In this document: in pieces, positions 8,231 to 17,879 of the stretch
Layout of the letters: each line of letters begins with the position of its first letter
Numbering within the stretch: the stretch's first letter is position 1
Assembly (NCBI RefSeq): GCF_030410375.1
Contig: NZ_JAUHHE010000016.1
Coordinates: forward strand, 1 to 64,000
Length of the DNA stretch: 64,000 bases
Source of the DNA: Zwartia vadi
Lineage (GTDB): Bacteria > Pseudomonadota > Gammaproteobacteria > Burkholderiales > Burkholderiaceae_B
Direction: 5' to 3'
Made by a program: the position numbers and the translations under genes
Notes under the pieces: generated by a model
Told to the model about the DNA's origin: nothing
The model's database searches: none
The model's input: only the letters and a program-made list of their open reading frames with translations

Positions 8231-9178
8231 ATGAAGATACGAAACATTATCATCACCGCCTGTTTGGCGTTATCTAGCGCCATAGCCATCGCTCAAGACA
8301 TTTCCTTCGGCATTATTGCGACTGACTCAGCTTCAGCGCAACGTGAGAAATGGGAGCCATTTTTCAAGGATATGGAACTTAAAACAGGCTTGAAGATTAA
8401 GTCGTTTTACTCAACCGACTATGCCGGAGTGATTGAAGCGATGCGATTCAACAAGGTTCAAGTCGCCTGGTACGGCAACAAAGCGGCAATGGAAGCTGTT
8501 GATCGCGCCAATGGTGAAATTTTCGCTCAATTGATGTATGCGGACGGCAGCTTCGGTTATGAGGCCCTTTTAATTACTCATAAAGACTCTCCCTATAAAT
8601 CCTTGGATGACGTCTTTAAAAATTCAAAAAATGTAAATTTTGGTATAGGTGATCCAAACTCAACATCCGGATTTCTCGTTCCGACCTACTATATTTTTTC
8701 AGAGCGGAAAGTTGAGCCACGTTCGATTTTCAAATCAGTTCGAAATGGAAGTCATGGTGCAAATATTCAAGCGATCCTTGCCAAGCAGCTTGATGTAGCG
8801 ACCAACAACACAGAGGACATGGGACGGCTCAAATCTACCCGACCAGAATTGTATGAACAAATTCGCGTGATATGGACAAGTCCGCTTATCCCGAGTGACC
8901 CCTTTGTGTGGCGCAAAGATCTCGATCCGGTTATTAAAGAAAAATTACGTACATTTGTTTTGGGATACGCAAAAACCGATCCGAAAGAAAAGGAAATTTT
9001 GAAGAATATTTACAACTATGGTGGGTTTAGAGAGTCTAGCAATGATCAATTAAAACCGATCCGTCAACTTGAACTATTCAAGGATCGTCAAAAAGTTTTA
9101 TCTTCGCAAGGTATGAGTCAAGTTGAAAAAGACTCAAAACTTAAAGAGATTGATCAAGCACTCGCCAAACTGCAATGA
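8231..9178 (+). CDS. phnD: Phosphonate-binding periplasmic protein
   Basis: The PhnD/PhoD-like receptor of 315 residues captures phosphonates (2-aminoethylphosphonate in the E. coli protein) and delivers them to PhnE-PhnC. A signal peptide ends near residue 21 (AIAIA before QDISFG). Family blocks include the [13 protein letters not shown] segment, [10 protein letters not shown] and [12 protein letters not shown], which in PhnD contributes Ser/Thr ligands for the phosphonate group. I choose ATG at 8231 with GGAGA five bases upstream over the earlier in-frame ATG at 8210, which overlaps phnC. The stop overlaps the start of phnE by four bases (ATGA). Confidence 0.92.
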   Translation: MKIRNIIITACLALSSAIAIAQDISFGIIATDSASAQREKWEPFFKDMELKTGLKIKSFYSTDYAGVIEAMRFNKVQVAWYGNKAAMEAVDRANGEIFAQLMYADGSFGYEALLITHKDSPYKSLDDVFKNSKNVNFGIGDPNSTSGFLVPTYYIFSERKVEPRSIFKSVRNGSHGANIQAILAKQLDVATNNTEDMGRLKSTRPELYEQIRVIWTSPLIPSDPFVWRKDLDPVIKEKLRTFVLGYAKTDPKEKEILKNIYNYGGFRESSNDQLKPIRQLELFKDRQKVLSSQGMSQVEKDSKLKEIDQALAKLQ

Positions 9179-9990
9179 CAACCAATTCACTCACGATGAG
9201 TGCACTCGAGCGGGTCAAAGCTCGCGCGAGTGCTGAACGTCCTCGCCTAAGTTATTACTTAGGTTGGATTTTTGCATTTCTTCTTCTTGGATGGGCTTGG
9301 CATGGCGCAGAGATTCGTCCAATTGACCTGATCCGTGACTCAGGAAACATCCTCACTTTGACCAAGGACTTCTTTCCGCCTAATTTCCATGACTGGCGCA
9401 TCTATCTCAAGGAAATGATAGTAACCATTCATATTGCATTGTGGGGGACACTACTCGCGATCTTGGTCTCAGTACCTCTTGGATTTCTCTGCGCTTCAAA
9501 TGTAGTTCGTCCTTGGGTTTATCAACCTCTTCGTCGCGTAATGGATGCATTACGTGCGGTCAATGAAATGGTGTTCGCTCTACTTTTTATTGTCGCTGTT
9601 GGTCTCGGTCCATTCGCAGGCGTACTTGCTTTGTTTGTTCACACAACGGGAACTCTCAGTAAATTATTTTCTGAAGCCGTGGAAGCTATTGATCCAAGAC
9701 CTGTCGAGGGTATACGCGCCGCGGGGGGCTCTAAATTTTCTGAAATCATTTTTGGGATTCTTCCGCAAGTTCTTCCTATGTGGATTTCATTTTGTCTTTA
9801 CCGCTTTGAGTCTAATGTTCGTTCAGCTTCAGTAGTGGGAATGGTAGGCGCTGGCGGAATCGGTGTGATTTTGTACGAGGTGATCCGCGGTTTTCAATAT
9901 GCTGAAACATGTGCTGTGCTAATCATCCTGGTGGGTACCGTCACGGCAATTGACATCATCTCTGCCTATCTAAGGAATCGCGTAACATGA
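9175..9990 (+). CDS. phnE: Phosphonate ABC transporter permease
   Basis: The 271-residue inner-membrane permease has about six hydrophobic segments. The EAA-type loop that contacts PhnC is visible as [20 protein letters not shown], followed by LPQVLP. It overlaps phnD and the following dehydrogenase gene by four bases each, indicating tight translational coupling. Length and motif are normal for PhnE. Confidence 0.92.
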   Translation: MTTNSLTMSALERVKARASAERPRLSYYLGWIFAFLLLGWAWHGAEIRPIDLIRDSGNILTLTKDFFPPNFHDWRIYLKEMIVTIHIALWGTLLAILVSVPLGFLCASNVVRPWVYQPLRRVMDALRAVNEMVFALLFIVAVGLGPFAGVLALFVHTTGTLSKLFSEAVEAIDPRPVEGIRAAGGSKFSEIIFGILPQVLPMWISFCLYRFESNVRSASVVGMVGAGGIGVILYEVIRGFQYAETCAVLIILVGTVTAIDIISAYLRNRVT

Positions 9991-11069
9991 ACGAATTCAA
10001 ACCTGAAATCACATTTAGTATCGGCGCACGTCATAATTTAACGACGTTAACGGGTAATAGACCTGTTGTCATCTTGTTGCATGCACATGCAAGCAGAACA
10101 CTCATCGATGAGTTGCGAAACATGTTTGGTTCGCGCCTAAAGGAAATTTTATATTGCCCGGATGGACTTTTAGCAATTGAACATGTGGATCGCTTACGGC
10201 AGCATTTTTGGACTCGCCATGCCGGTAGAGACCTTCCCACACTCATCGCAATTGGAGGAGGAAGCACCCTGGATCTCGCTAAATCGATGCGTATTGCCCT
10301 GCCCTCAAACATGTCCATCGCAAGTGTATTAGATAGGGTTAGTGATATTGGCGACTTCGTCACCAGTCCGCTCCTGCTCATGCCCACTACAGCCGGGACC
10401 GGGAGCGAGGTTTCTTCTACCGCAACAATCTGGGACTTGCAGCGCGGCTCTAAACACTCATTTTTTGGAAGTGCCGCCACGGCTGACTGGGCTGTTATTG
10501 ATCCTGAGCTTTGTCTAACCACCCCTTGGACTGTTACACGCGATAGCGGAGTCGATGCGCTTGCGCATGCGCTGGAGTCAATTTGGAATCGGCAGCGCGT
10601 GCCCAAAGCATTTGCCTTTGCGATGTCAGCTGCACAACAAATTACCCGTGTTTTACCTAGTCTGATTGATCATCCTCACGATATCTCGCTCAGAGCCGAA
10701 ATGAGTCAAGCGGCGCTATGGGCAGGACAAGCGATGGCACTGACTGAAACAGCCCTTGTTCACGCTCTTTCATATCAAGATACTCTTCAACTAGGCATTT
10801 CTCATGGCCAAGCTTGTGCCAAGTGGTTGCCACGCGTTTATAAAATCGCGCGCGAATCATCTGAAGAGCTGAGCATTTACCTAAGAGCATCGATGGAGCC
10901 CATCATTAGCGATGAATGGGAACTTCAAGAATGGCTGATTGGACTCGGATTGCAGCCAGTGTTACTGAATGACAAGAATCCTGAAATTGATGCGAGGATT
11001 AAAGCAGCTTTGAACTCAACACGGGGAAAAAATTTTGTCGCGGCGGAGCCTGTTCATGCCCTCCAGTAA
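9987..11069 (+). CDS. Iron-containing alcohol dehydrogenase of phosphonate metabolism
   Basis: The 360-residue group III dehydrogenase has [10 protein letters not shown] (90-99) for NAD(P) binding, [11 protein letters not shown], and metal ligands in [11 protein letters not shown] plus later His residues in ALVHALSY and GISHGQA. It matches the phosphonate-associated Fe-ADH clade by length and context. It lies between phnE and a FAD oxidase with short overlaps on both sides. It probably interconverts a phosphonate alcohol or aldehyde such as 2-hydroxyethylphosphonate and phosphonoacetaldehyde; the direction and exact substrate are inference. Confidence 0.8.
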   Translation: MNEFKPEITFSIGARHNLTTLTGNRPVVILLHAHASRTLIDELRNMFGSRLKEILYCPDGLLAIEHVDRLRQHFWTRHAGRDLPTLIAIGGGSTLDLAKSMRIALPSNMSIASVLDRVSDIGDFVTSPLLLMPTTAGTGSEVSSTATIWDLQRGSKHSFFGSAATADWAVIDPELCLTTPWTVTRDSGVDALAHALESIWNRQRVPKAFAFAMSAAQQITRVLPSLIDHPHDISLRAEMSQAALWAGQAMALTETALVHALSYQDTLQLGISHGQACAKWLPRVYKIARESSEELSIYLRASMEPIISDEWELQEWLIGLGLQPVLLNDKNPEIDARIKAALNSTRGKNFVAAEPVHALQ

Positions 11070-12186
11070 TTACGATGTAGTTGTTGTTGGTGCTGGAATA
11101 GTCGGTTTAGCTCATGCATGGATGGCTGCTAAACGCGGTTTGCGGGTTGCAGTTTTAGAGAAAAATGATCGCTGTATTGGTGCATCTGTTCGGAATTTTG
11201 GTTTTATAACTGTCACTGGTCAACGCTCAGGAGATACTTGGCGGCGTGCCTTGCGTTCCAGAGACTTATGGGCTGAAATCGCTCCTCAAGCTGGCATTCC
11301 AATCTGTCATCAAGGTCTGATAGTTATTGGTCAACGTGAAGAAGCTGTTGAAATACTTGAAACATTTCAACAGTCTGAAATGGGCGAAGATTGCAAACTC
11401 CTTACGGCGGATTCTATTCGCAAACAATATCCAGAAATTCGAGGCGAAAACGTCATTGGCGGACTCTACAGCCCACACGAATTACGCGTTGAGTCAAAGG
11501 ATGCAATTGGTCAGATCACCCAATTTCTCAATAAGGAGATGTGTGTTGATTTTTATTTCAATCAAGAGCTGCTTGAGATCAATCTGCCTCAGTTACGTAC
11601 CGCTAGCAAAATATTTCAGACTGAACATTTGATTTTGTGTCCTGGAACAGAACTTCACGGAGTTGCTGAGCCATACTTGGCGCCTTACCGATTGACTCAC
11701 ACCCAGCTTCAGATGTTGCGCATCAAGCCTATTCACCCCTTACATCTACGTTCAGCAGTCATGTCGGATCTCAGTCTGGTTCGATATGCCGGATACACGG
11801 GATTGAATTGCCATCAAAATCTTTTGAATAGACTTATTCAGGAGGAAAAGTCATGCATGGATGCCGGGATTCATTTGATTGTTGTACAGAGCCAGGACGG
11901 TACTTTTATAGTAGGCGACTCTCATCACCCCGCGCATGAGGTCGAGCCATTCGCACAAGACACTGTCGATATGCTCATTCTGAATCAGCTTGAACGCACA
12001 CTTTGTATCGATCAATATCAAGTCGTACAACGTTGGACTGGAAAGTATCCAATTACTCGCTCAGACACAGATGCGCTAATCATATCTCCAAACAGTCAAA
12101 TTAGAGTGGTGAGCGTTGTTAGCGGAACAGGTGCAAGCACCGCCTTTGGTCTTGCCGAAGAAGTCATGAATCAGTGGGGAATATAA
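11056..12186 (+). CDS. FAD-dependent amine oxidoreductase of phosphonate catabolism (HpnW/Pbf-like)
   Basis: This is a DAO-type flavoenzyme of 376 residues. The Rossmann motif is VVGAGIVGLAHA (GAGIVG at 12-17), with an acidic residue at the end of strand 2 (VLEK) and a second FAD block near VRNFGF. The C-terminus has VSGTGASTAFGLAEE, typical of this fold. Members next to phnX are proposed or shown to deaminate 2-aminoethylphosphonate or its N-methyl form to phosphonoacetaldehyde. ATG 11056 overlaps the dehydrogenase gene by 14 bases; an in-frame start at 11035 is possible. No PhnW transaminase is present, so this enzyme may feed PhnX. Confidence 0.8.
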   Translation: MPSSNYDVVVVGAGIVGLAHAWMAAKRGLRVAVLEKNDRCIGASVRNFGFITVTGQRSGDTWRRALRSRDLWAEIAPQAGIPICHQGLIVIGQREEAVEILETFQQSEMGEDCKLLTADSIRKQYPEIRGENVIGGLYSPHELRVESKDAIGQITQFLNKEMCVDFYFNQELLEINLPQLRTASKIFQTEHLILCPGTELHGVAEPYLAPYRLTHTQLQMLRIKPIHPLHLRSAVMSDLSLVRYAGYTGLNCHQNLLNRLIQEEKSCMDAGIHLIVVQSQDGTFIVGDSHHPAHEVEPFAQDTVDMLILNQLERTLCIDQYQVVQRWTGKYPITRSDTDALIISPNSQIRVVSVVSGTGASTAFGLAEEVMNQWGI

Positions 12187-12187
12187 A

Positions 12188-13021
12188 TTGAGTAATCACG
12201 TTTATAAAAATCCGAGTATCAGTGCTGTGATATTCGATTGGGCAGGCACAATCGTCGATTTTGGAAGCCATGCTCCCATGCATGCGTTTGTTCGTCTGTT
12301 CGCGCAATACGGCATCGATCTTAGCATTGAAGATGCTCGCGGCCCGATGGGACTTCCCAAATGGAAACATATCAACGCGCTTGGGAACTTACCTCACATC
12401 ATTAAGCAGTGGCAACAAAAATATAAACGTCCGTTTACAGATTCGGATACTGATGAGCTTTACGCTATTTTTACTCCAATGAATGCCGCGACCGTTGCAG
12501 ATCACGCTCAGCTTATTCCTGGATTTTTATCGACACTCGATATTTTGCGTAGTCAAGGGATCAAAATCGGCACCACCACTGGCTACAATCGACAAATCAT
12601 GAACACTCTGCTGCCCCTTGTTAAACAACAGGGCTTCATTCCGGACAATCTAGTATGCGCTGACGATCTTCATGAGTCCCGCCCAAGTCCGCTCGGGATG
12701 TATAGATGCTTTTTGGATCTTAATGTTTGGCCCGCGACATCTGTCATCAAAGTTGACGATACAGTTCCAGGATTACTTGAGGGATATAACAGTGGCTGCT
12801 GGACAGTCGGTGTGATCGCGAGCGGTAATGAAGCAGGCCTGACTCATTCAGAATGGACCGACTTGGATGACTACGAAAAGGATTTGATTCGCGCACGGGT
12901 TTCTGAAAAATTGTCTGTCGCTAAGCCAAATTTTCTTATTGACACTGTCGCTGACCTGCCTAAAGTTTTACAGCAAATTGACAAATTGCGTTTAAAGTCT
13001 CAGTACGAGTCTGCAGCCTAG
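12188..13021 (+). CDS. phnX: Phosphonoacetaldehyde hydrolase (phosphonatase)
   Basis: The 277-residue HAD-family enzyme cleaves the C-P bond of phosphonoacetaldehyde, giving acetaldehyde and phosphate. The nucleophile Asp17 lies in FDWAGTIVD, the signature that separates phosphonatases from ordinary HAD enzymes. Lys58 in MGLPKWKH is the likely Schiff-base lysine. Later HAD motifs are TTGYN and KVDDTVPGLLEG. The start is TTG at 12188, one base after the oxidase stop, with GGGGAA upstream. It is the last gene of the operon and is followed by a strong terminator. Confidence 0.93.
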   Translation: MSNHVYKNPSISAVIFDWAGTIVDFGSHAPMHAFVRLFAQYGIDLSIEDARGPMGLPKWKHINALGNLPHIIKQWQQKYKRPFTDSDTDELYAIFTPMNAATVADHAQLIPGFLSTLDILRSQGIKIGTTTGYNRQIMNTLLPLVKQQGFIPDNLVCADDLHESRPSPLGMYRCFLDLNVWPATSVIKVDDTVPGLLEGYNSGCWTVGVIASGNEAGLTHSEWTDLDDYEKDLIRARVSEKLSVAKPNFLIDTVADLPKVLQQIDKLRLKSQYESAA

Positions 13022-13054
13022 AAAGCGGTGTTCGAGCGCACCAATCATTCAAAA

Positions 13055-13085
13055 AAAACGCCCTTGAATTATTCAAGGGCGTTTT
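13055..13085. terminator. Bidirectional intrinsic terminator
   Basis: A perfect 14-bp inverted repeat (AAAACGCCCTTGAA with TTCAAGGGCGTTTT) encloses a 3-base loop. A-rich and T-rich flanks allow function on both strands. It sits between the convergent phnX and the TctC-type gene. Confidence 0.92.
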
Positions 13086-13128
13086 GTTACACAGCGAGAC
13101 AACTGTGCATTCAAACTGACATCTTGGA

Positions 13129-14109
13129 TTAATCAGGCTTGATGTTGTTTTCCTTGATGACCTTTGACCAGCGATCCATTTCGGATGCTGTGAACTTGCC
13201 GAGCGCCTCGGGTGTGCTAGCCTTTAAGTTCATCCCTTGGACTTCTGTCAACTGCTTGTAGACATCTGGCTGCTTGGTGATTTTGACCATTTCGGCATTG
13301 AGCTTGTCAATAATCGCCTTGGGTGTGCCAGCGGGAGCATAGACAGCCCACCATGCTTCGGCTGAAAAGCCTTTGAAGCCTAATTCCGCCATCGTGGGGA
13401 CGTCAGGCAAGGATGCGGCACGCGTCTCGCCCGTTACAGCCAACGCGCGCATCTTACCGCTGCGGATGTGGTTACCCAACACGGCGATGGAACCAATACC
13501 ACCATCGATCTGTCCGCCCATAATGTCAATAGACATTGGTCCGCCGCCTTTGTAGGGAACGTGCACCACCTTGAAACCACCGTCTTTCTGAAGCAAGGTC
13601 ATCGCCAGGTGACCAAGGCTGCCACTACCGACCGAGCCATAGCTCACTGTATCAGGCTTGGCTTTGGCTGCCTTCACGTAGTCGCCAAAAGTTTTGTAAG
13701 GTTTGGAAGGTGCTGTCGCAAATGCCATCGGTGCGGTACCGACCAGCATGACAGGTGCCAGATCCTTGACAGTGTCATAGGGTAATTTGGGCAACAAATA
13801 TGGGTTGGTCGCATGCGTATCAAACACAAAGACAAAGGTGTAGCCATCAGCAGGAGCTTTCGCAACGTAACCTGTTCCGATTGAACCCGATGCACCGGTG
13901 CGGTTCTCAACGATAAACTGCTGACCCAACGCTTCAGACAGCTTGGCTGCGAACAAGCGCGCAAGCGGGTCAACTGAACCACCAGGAGGGAATGGCGAAA
14001 CAAAAGTCACAGGCTTCACAGGCCACTGCTGGGCCGAAGCGATCGGTGAAGCGGCAACCGCTAGTACACCAAGGGCCAAGCCGACATTACGAATGAGTTT
14101 ATTCACCAC
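13129..14109 (-). CDS. Tripartite tricarboxylate transporter receptor (Bug/TctC family)
   Basis: The 326-residue periplasmic solute receptor has a signal peptide of about 26 residues (cleavage after ASA). Family blocks are visible: WPVKPVTFVSPFPPGGSVD after the signal, QFIVENRTGASGSIG, and VPYKGGGP. Bug proteins bind carboxylates such as citrate, nicotinate or aromatic acids, and Burkholderiales carry many orphan copies. No TctA or TctB membrane partner is nearby, so the ligand cannot be read from context. It is transcribed alone, ending at the shared terminator. Confidence 0.9.
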   Translation of the reverse strand: MVNKLIRNVGLALGVLAVAASPIASAQQWPVKPVTFVSPFPPGGSVDPLARLFAAKLSEALGQQFIVENRTGASGSIGTGYVAKAPADGYTFVFVFDTHATNPYLLPKLPYDTVKDLAPVMLVGTAPMAFATAPSKPYKTFGDYVKAAKAKPDTVSYGSVGSGSLGHLAMTLLQKDGGFKVVHVPYKGGGPMSIDIMGGQIDGGIGSIAVLGNHIRSGKMRALAVTGETRAASLPDVPTMAELGFKGFSAEAWWAVYAPAGTPKAIIDKLNAEMVKITKQPDVYKQLTEVQGMNLKASTPEALGKFTASEMDRWSKVIKENNIKPD

Positions 14110-14262
14110 GTTGAACTCCTTGCTTAAATTTATTTGAAAACACTATCAGCTTTCACGACTCATTAGTTTAAACCGATTGCAAGCCCTCTGCCTCCCGATA
14201 AACCCTAGGTTTAAACGGTTATCCTTATAGAGGTTACGGATATTTTTTCTCTGAGGCTTCTT

Positions 14263-15210
14263 TTGACTACATCCACTCCACTGATTGGTCTTGCGTTGGG
14301 CAGCGGTGCTGCACGCGGCTGGGCACACATCGGCGTATTACGTGTCCTTGAGCGAGAAGGAATCTCTGCGCCCATCGTCTGCGGAACGTCAATTGGAGCA
14401 TTAGTGGGAGCTGCTTATGCAGCCGGGCAACTTGAGGGTATGCACGACTGGGTCAAGACACTGAACTGGCAAGCGGTGATTAACCTCATTGATCTCAGAA
14501 TGGGCGGTGGGTTAATCGAAGGCGGTAAGCTCATCGATTTTTTTAGCAAACAGTTTAAAGATGAGGGGATCGAACACCTGCCCAAAAAGTTCGGTTGCGT
14601 CGCGACCGACCTTGGAAACGGCAATGAGGTCTGGTTAAAAGAGGGAAAAGTCATCGAGGCGGTTCGCGCATCGATTGCTTTGCCAGGCCTCTTCACCCCT
14701 CAAATGAAAGAAGGCCGACTGCTTGTCGATGGCGGACTCGTCAATCCGATCCCCGTCTCGCTTTGCAGGGCCATGGGTGCTCAAATCGTAATAGCAGTCG
14801 ATCTGAACTGGAATCTTGTCGGTCGTCGCAACAGGATTTCAGGCGATGAAATAACTGAAGCCTCTGGATTGGGTGGATCCGACATCCCACCCTCGCTGTC
14901 CAGCAGCGTCATAGAAGCTATTCTCAGCAGGTTTCGGCCCTCAAGCAGAGGTCCCCTGTCTGCAAGCAATGGCTCAGATTTACCCTCCATGCTGGACGTG
15001 CTCACGACAAGTCTCAACATCATGCAAGTCCAGATCTCAGAGACCAGACTGCTGCATGAACCCGCAGACTTAATGATCCGACCGGATCTTGCCGACACCG
15101 CAGCGATGGATTTTCATCGCGGCGCACATGCGATCAAAGCGGGAGAGCAAGCCGCGCTTGAAATGCTCCCCGCTATCCGCTTGTTAATGAAAAATTACGA
15201 AACGGCCTAA
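14263..15210 (+). CDS. Patatin-like phospholipase (RssA-type)
   Basis: The 315-residue lipid acyl hydrolase has a Ser-Asp dyad. The oxyanion motif is GSGAARGWAHIG (13-24), the nucleophile Ser43 lies in GTSIG, and Asp156 in LLVDGG. These are the three invariant blocks of bacterial patatins. The start is TTG at 14263 with CTGAGG seven bases upstream; no better upstream start was seen. There is no signal peptide, so it is probably cytoplasmic or peripheral. It converges with malonyl-CoA decarboxylase and the coding regions overlap by four bases. Confidence 0.88.
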   Translation: MTTSTPLIGLALGSGAARGWAHIGVLRVLEREGISAPIVCGTSIGALVGAAYAAGQLEGMHDWVKTLNWQAVINLIDLRMGGGLIEGGKLIDFFSKQFKDEGIEHLPKKFGCVATDLGNGNEVWLKEGKVIEAVRASIALPGLFTPQMKEGRLLVDGGLVNPIPVSLCRAMGAQIVIAVDLNWNLVGRRNRISGDEITEASGLGGSDIPPSLSSSVIEAILSRFRPSSRGPLSASNGSDLPSMLDVLTTSLNIMQVQISETRLLHEPADLMIRPDLADTAAMDFHRGAHAIKAGEQAALEMLPAIRLLMKNYETA

Positions 15211-16490
15211 ACAAGCTTCTCAAGACTTTTGGCGTACACAACAGTCTTGTTTACAAACGCCTCGTGATTATTTTCCACCTCGTCCAGTTCATAGAGATAG
15301 TTCACCATCAAGCTACTTGACTGCGCCACCCCTTTTTTAGACAGATCCGCAGCCCAATTGATGTTGTAGAGTTGCGCGCCGTTCGAAAGGTGAAATTTCG
15401 CCACCGCATCACCGTCCTTGTTGCAAGTCTCCTGAGTGAGGTAAATAAAACATAAGCGCATCAAGGCAGCCTTTTCCTCATCGCTTGCATGCAAGCTGGA
15501 CCAGCCGCCCGCAAGAGTCTTGGCCCAAGGCTGCCCTTTTGCACGCAAAAGCTTGAAAGCCTCTTCAACTTTGACCCGTTTAGCTGACGGTAGCTCAAAC
15601 TGTTCTGTTTTAACGCCTGAGTCCAGCCATTTTGTAAAACCTGGGATTGGAGATAATGTGCAAAAAGTTTTAACAGAAGGGATTTCCTGCTGAATCTTTT
15701 CAGCGACGCGCTTGATCAGAAAGTTTCCAAGAGAAACGCCCTTTAAGCCGGGCTGGCAATTACTGATCGAATAAAAAATCGCTGTTTTAAATTTCTTTGC
15801 CTCAAGTGGTACTGCCTTTTTATCCAATAGAGGGCCCACTTCACGGGCAATCGTTGGAACAAGCGCCACTTCGACAAAAATCAAAGGTTCCCCGGGCAAC
15901 TGGGGGTGGAAAAAAGCGAAACACCGGCGATCGGGTTGGAGTCGGCGTCGCAAATCGTCCCAACCATCTATGGCGTGAACCGATTCATGCTTGATGATTT
16001 TTTCCAGCAAGATGGCAGGCGAAGACCAGGTGATTTCATGAAGCTCTAAAAACCCAGGGTTGAACCAAGAGCTAAACACGTGCTGGATGTCTGAATCAAC
16101 CGATTTGAGCCCAGGGTGCGCTTTCAGGTGACTCAGTAAACGTTCGCGCATTTGCACAATCGCGTGCGTCCCCCCTACCGCTCGATTTAAACGCCGCATT
16201 AACTCCTGACGGGCGGGCTCAACCGTACGGAATAAATTATTCAAGCTTGCATGATCCGGACGATCGGCATAGCGTTGTGCGGCCGCTAATACGGCTGTGG
16301 GATCCGGACTAAAACTTACAGCCATAAATTCAAAAAAACTCAACTGATCCGAACGGTCTAGAGAGTGAAAGGACTCCAAAAGCTTGGCCGCCATACTTTG
16401 AGCATTCGCCTCGCCTTTCTCGGAAAGAAGACTCAGGGCTGTTTTTTTTGCGGCCTCAAGCGACCGTCCTCTGATAAACCGTTCAAACAT
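15207..16490 (-). CDS. mcd: Malonyl-CoA decarboxylase
   Basis: The product of about 427 residues converts malonyl-CoA to acetyl-CoA and CO2. The helical N-terminal domain is followed by a GNAT-like catalytic domain with IIKHESVHAI near residue 180, FFHPQLPGEPLIFVEVAL, ISNCQPGLKGVSLGNFLIK, a TLSPIPGF loop and HLSNGAQLYNINWAADLS. These are the family's conserved blocks. I place the start at 16490, because ATGGAG upstream supplies a GGAG site; the frame continues to 16505. No malonate transporter or malonyl-CoA synthetase gene is beside it, so it may regulate malonyl-CoA rather than use malonate. Confidence 0.9.
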   Translation of the reverse strand: MFERFIRGRSLEAAKKTALSLLSEKGEANAQSMAAKLLESFHSLDRSDQLSFFEFMAVSFSPDPTAVLAAAQRYADRPDHASLNNLFRTVEPARQELMRRLNRAVGGTHAIVQMRERLLSHLKAHPGLKSVDSDIQHVFSSWFNPGFLELHEITWSSPAILLEKIIKHESVHAIDGWDDLRRRLQPDRRCFAFFHPQLPGEPLIFVEVALVPTIAREVGPLLDKKAVPLEAKKFKTAIFYSISNCQPGLKGVSLGNFLIKRVAEKIQQEIPSVKTFCTLSPIPGFTKWLDSGVKTEQFELPSAKRVKVEEAFKLLRAKGQPWAKTLAGGWSSLHASDEEKAALMRLCFIYLTQETCNKDGDAVAKFHLSNGAQLYNINWAADLSKKGVAQSSSLMVNYLYELDEVENNHEAFVNKTVVYAKSLEKLV

Positions 16491-16609
16491 AAGGAATTTC
16501 TCCATTTTCTTGCGTGCAAATCAAGTTAACATGATTCTTTATGATCTGTGTTTGCATCGACTATGCGTGTCAATGATCACGCCACCATGACACCCCGAGA
16601 GACTGAATC

Positions 16610-17878
16610 ATGATCTCAACAAGAAATGCCTTGCTCAAGTTATCAAGGCAAGCGATTTTTTATTTGTTGATGGGCTTTGCGTTTCTGACAACGTCTCAGG
16701 CTCAAAACTCTCCCCCTCAACAAGCACCTTCGCCTTCACCCGCGGCACAACCCACCCCAGCCGATCCGAACGCCCCTCCAATCTATCTGGGTTTCGACGG
16801 TGCTTATGGTCAAAAAACCAATACTGCAGCCAAAGCGATTGAATTTGGTCTGCTTCAAGCCATCGAAGATATCAATGCGGCAGGAGGTGTTTTAGGCGGG
16901 CGGCCCGTCAAACTCCTGACAACTGATAACAAAGGGGTCACCGCACGAGGCAAAGACAACTTCATCGAACTTGCGCAGCACAAGGATATGGTGACAGTAT
17001 TTGGAGGCAAATACAGCCCTGTCACAGTTGAATCGCTCGTTGAGGCACAGCGTCTTCAAATGCCAATCATCAGTGTATGGGGATCGGCAGATCAAATCAC
17101 TGAAATCAGTTACAACCCTTCCTATGCGTTTAGGGTTTCTCTCAAAGACAGCTGGGGCGTCACAGCAATGCTTCGACGCATTGCTGATGAATTCAACGTT
17201 TCCGCCGCATGCGCCATCTTGCCCAATACAGCATGGGGCCGGTCCTCTGATTCCGTGATCAAAAATCAAGCTGGCGAACTCGGTCTCGCATTTCCTGTTA
17301 TTCGCTGGTACAACTGGGGCGACACAAGCTTTGAAGCCTCATACACACAATGTTTGAAAAATGATGCTCGAGCGCTGCTTTTTGTGGGCAATGAGAGAGA
17401 AGCCGCCATCCTGATCAAGGAAATTGCCCGTCGACCCGTCAATGAGCGTCTCCCTGTCGTCGCCCACTGGGGGACTGTCGGCGGTATCCTGCATGAATTA
17501 GTCGGTGAAGACCTGAATGCTGTCCGATTTGACGTGATTCAAACCTTTAGCTTCGTGAACAACTCTCGACCCTTGGCGGTCAAACTTGCTCAGGCCGCAC
17601 TCAAGTCCGGTGGATATGCTCAGGTTGCAGACATTCCAAGTCCTGTTGGTATTGCTCAGGCCTATGATGCCGCTCGACTCGTTGCCATGGCGGTCGAAAT
17701 CGCGCAAAGCTCGCGCGGCCCGGATATTCGAGCAGCATTGGAGCGACTGCCAAACTATCAGGGCGCCATCAAGGATTATGCCCCGGCCTTTACACCGACT
17801 CGCCATGATGCTTTGGATGCGTCTTCTGTCTTGTTCGTCAAGCTCACGCCGCAAGGTGCTTTGATTCCACTCAACTGA
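16610..17878 (+). CDS. Orphan branched-chain-amino-acid-type substrate-binding protein
   Basis: The 422-residue periplasmic protein of the Peripla_BP_6 (LivJ-like) fold has a signal peptide ending near residue 32 and a Pro/Ala/Gln-rich linker (about 33-60). The ligand fold then runs from IYLGFDGAYGQ and includes AIEDINAAGGVLGGRPVKLL. No permease or ATPase gene is adjacent. One base separates its stop from the GGDEF/EAL gene, implying translational coupling. I infer that it senses a periplasmic ligand for that c-di-GMP enzyme rather than feeding a transporter. Confidence 0.87.
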   Translation: MISTRNALLKLSRQAIFYLLMGFAFLTTSQAQNSPPQQAPSPSPAAQPTPADPNAPPIYLGFDGAYGQKTNTAAKAIEFGLLQAIEDINAAGGVLGGRPVKLLTTDNKGVTARGKDNFIELAQHKDMVTVFGGKYSPVTVESLVEAQRLQMPIISVWGSADQITEISYNPSYAFRVSLKDSWGVTAMLRRIADEFNVSAACAILPNTAWGRSSDSVIKNQAGELGLAFPVIRWYNWGDTSFEASYTQCLKNDARALLFVGNEREAAILIKEIARRPVNERLPVVAHWGTVGGILHELVGEDLNAVRFDVIQTFSFVNNSRPLAVKLAQAALKSGGYAQVADIPSPVGIAQAYDAARLVAMAVEIAQSSRGPDIRAALERLPNYQGAIKDYAPAFTPTRHDALDASSVLFVKLTPQGALIPLN

Positions 17879-17879
17879 T

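Noticed and set aside
10031-10606. Minus-strand frame of 191 codons inside the Fe-ADH gene
   Set aside because: Antisense shadow of a clear dehydrogenase; no motif or signal.
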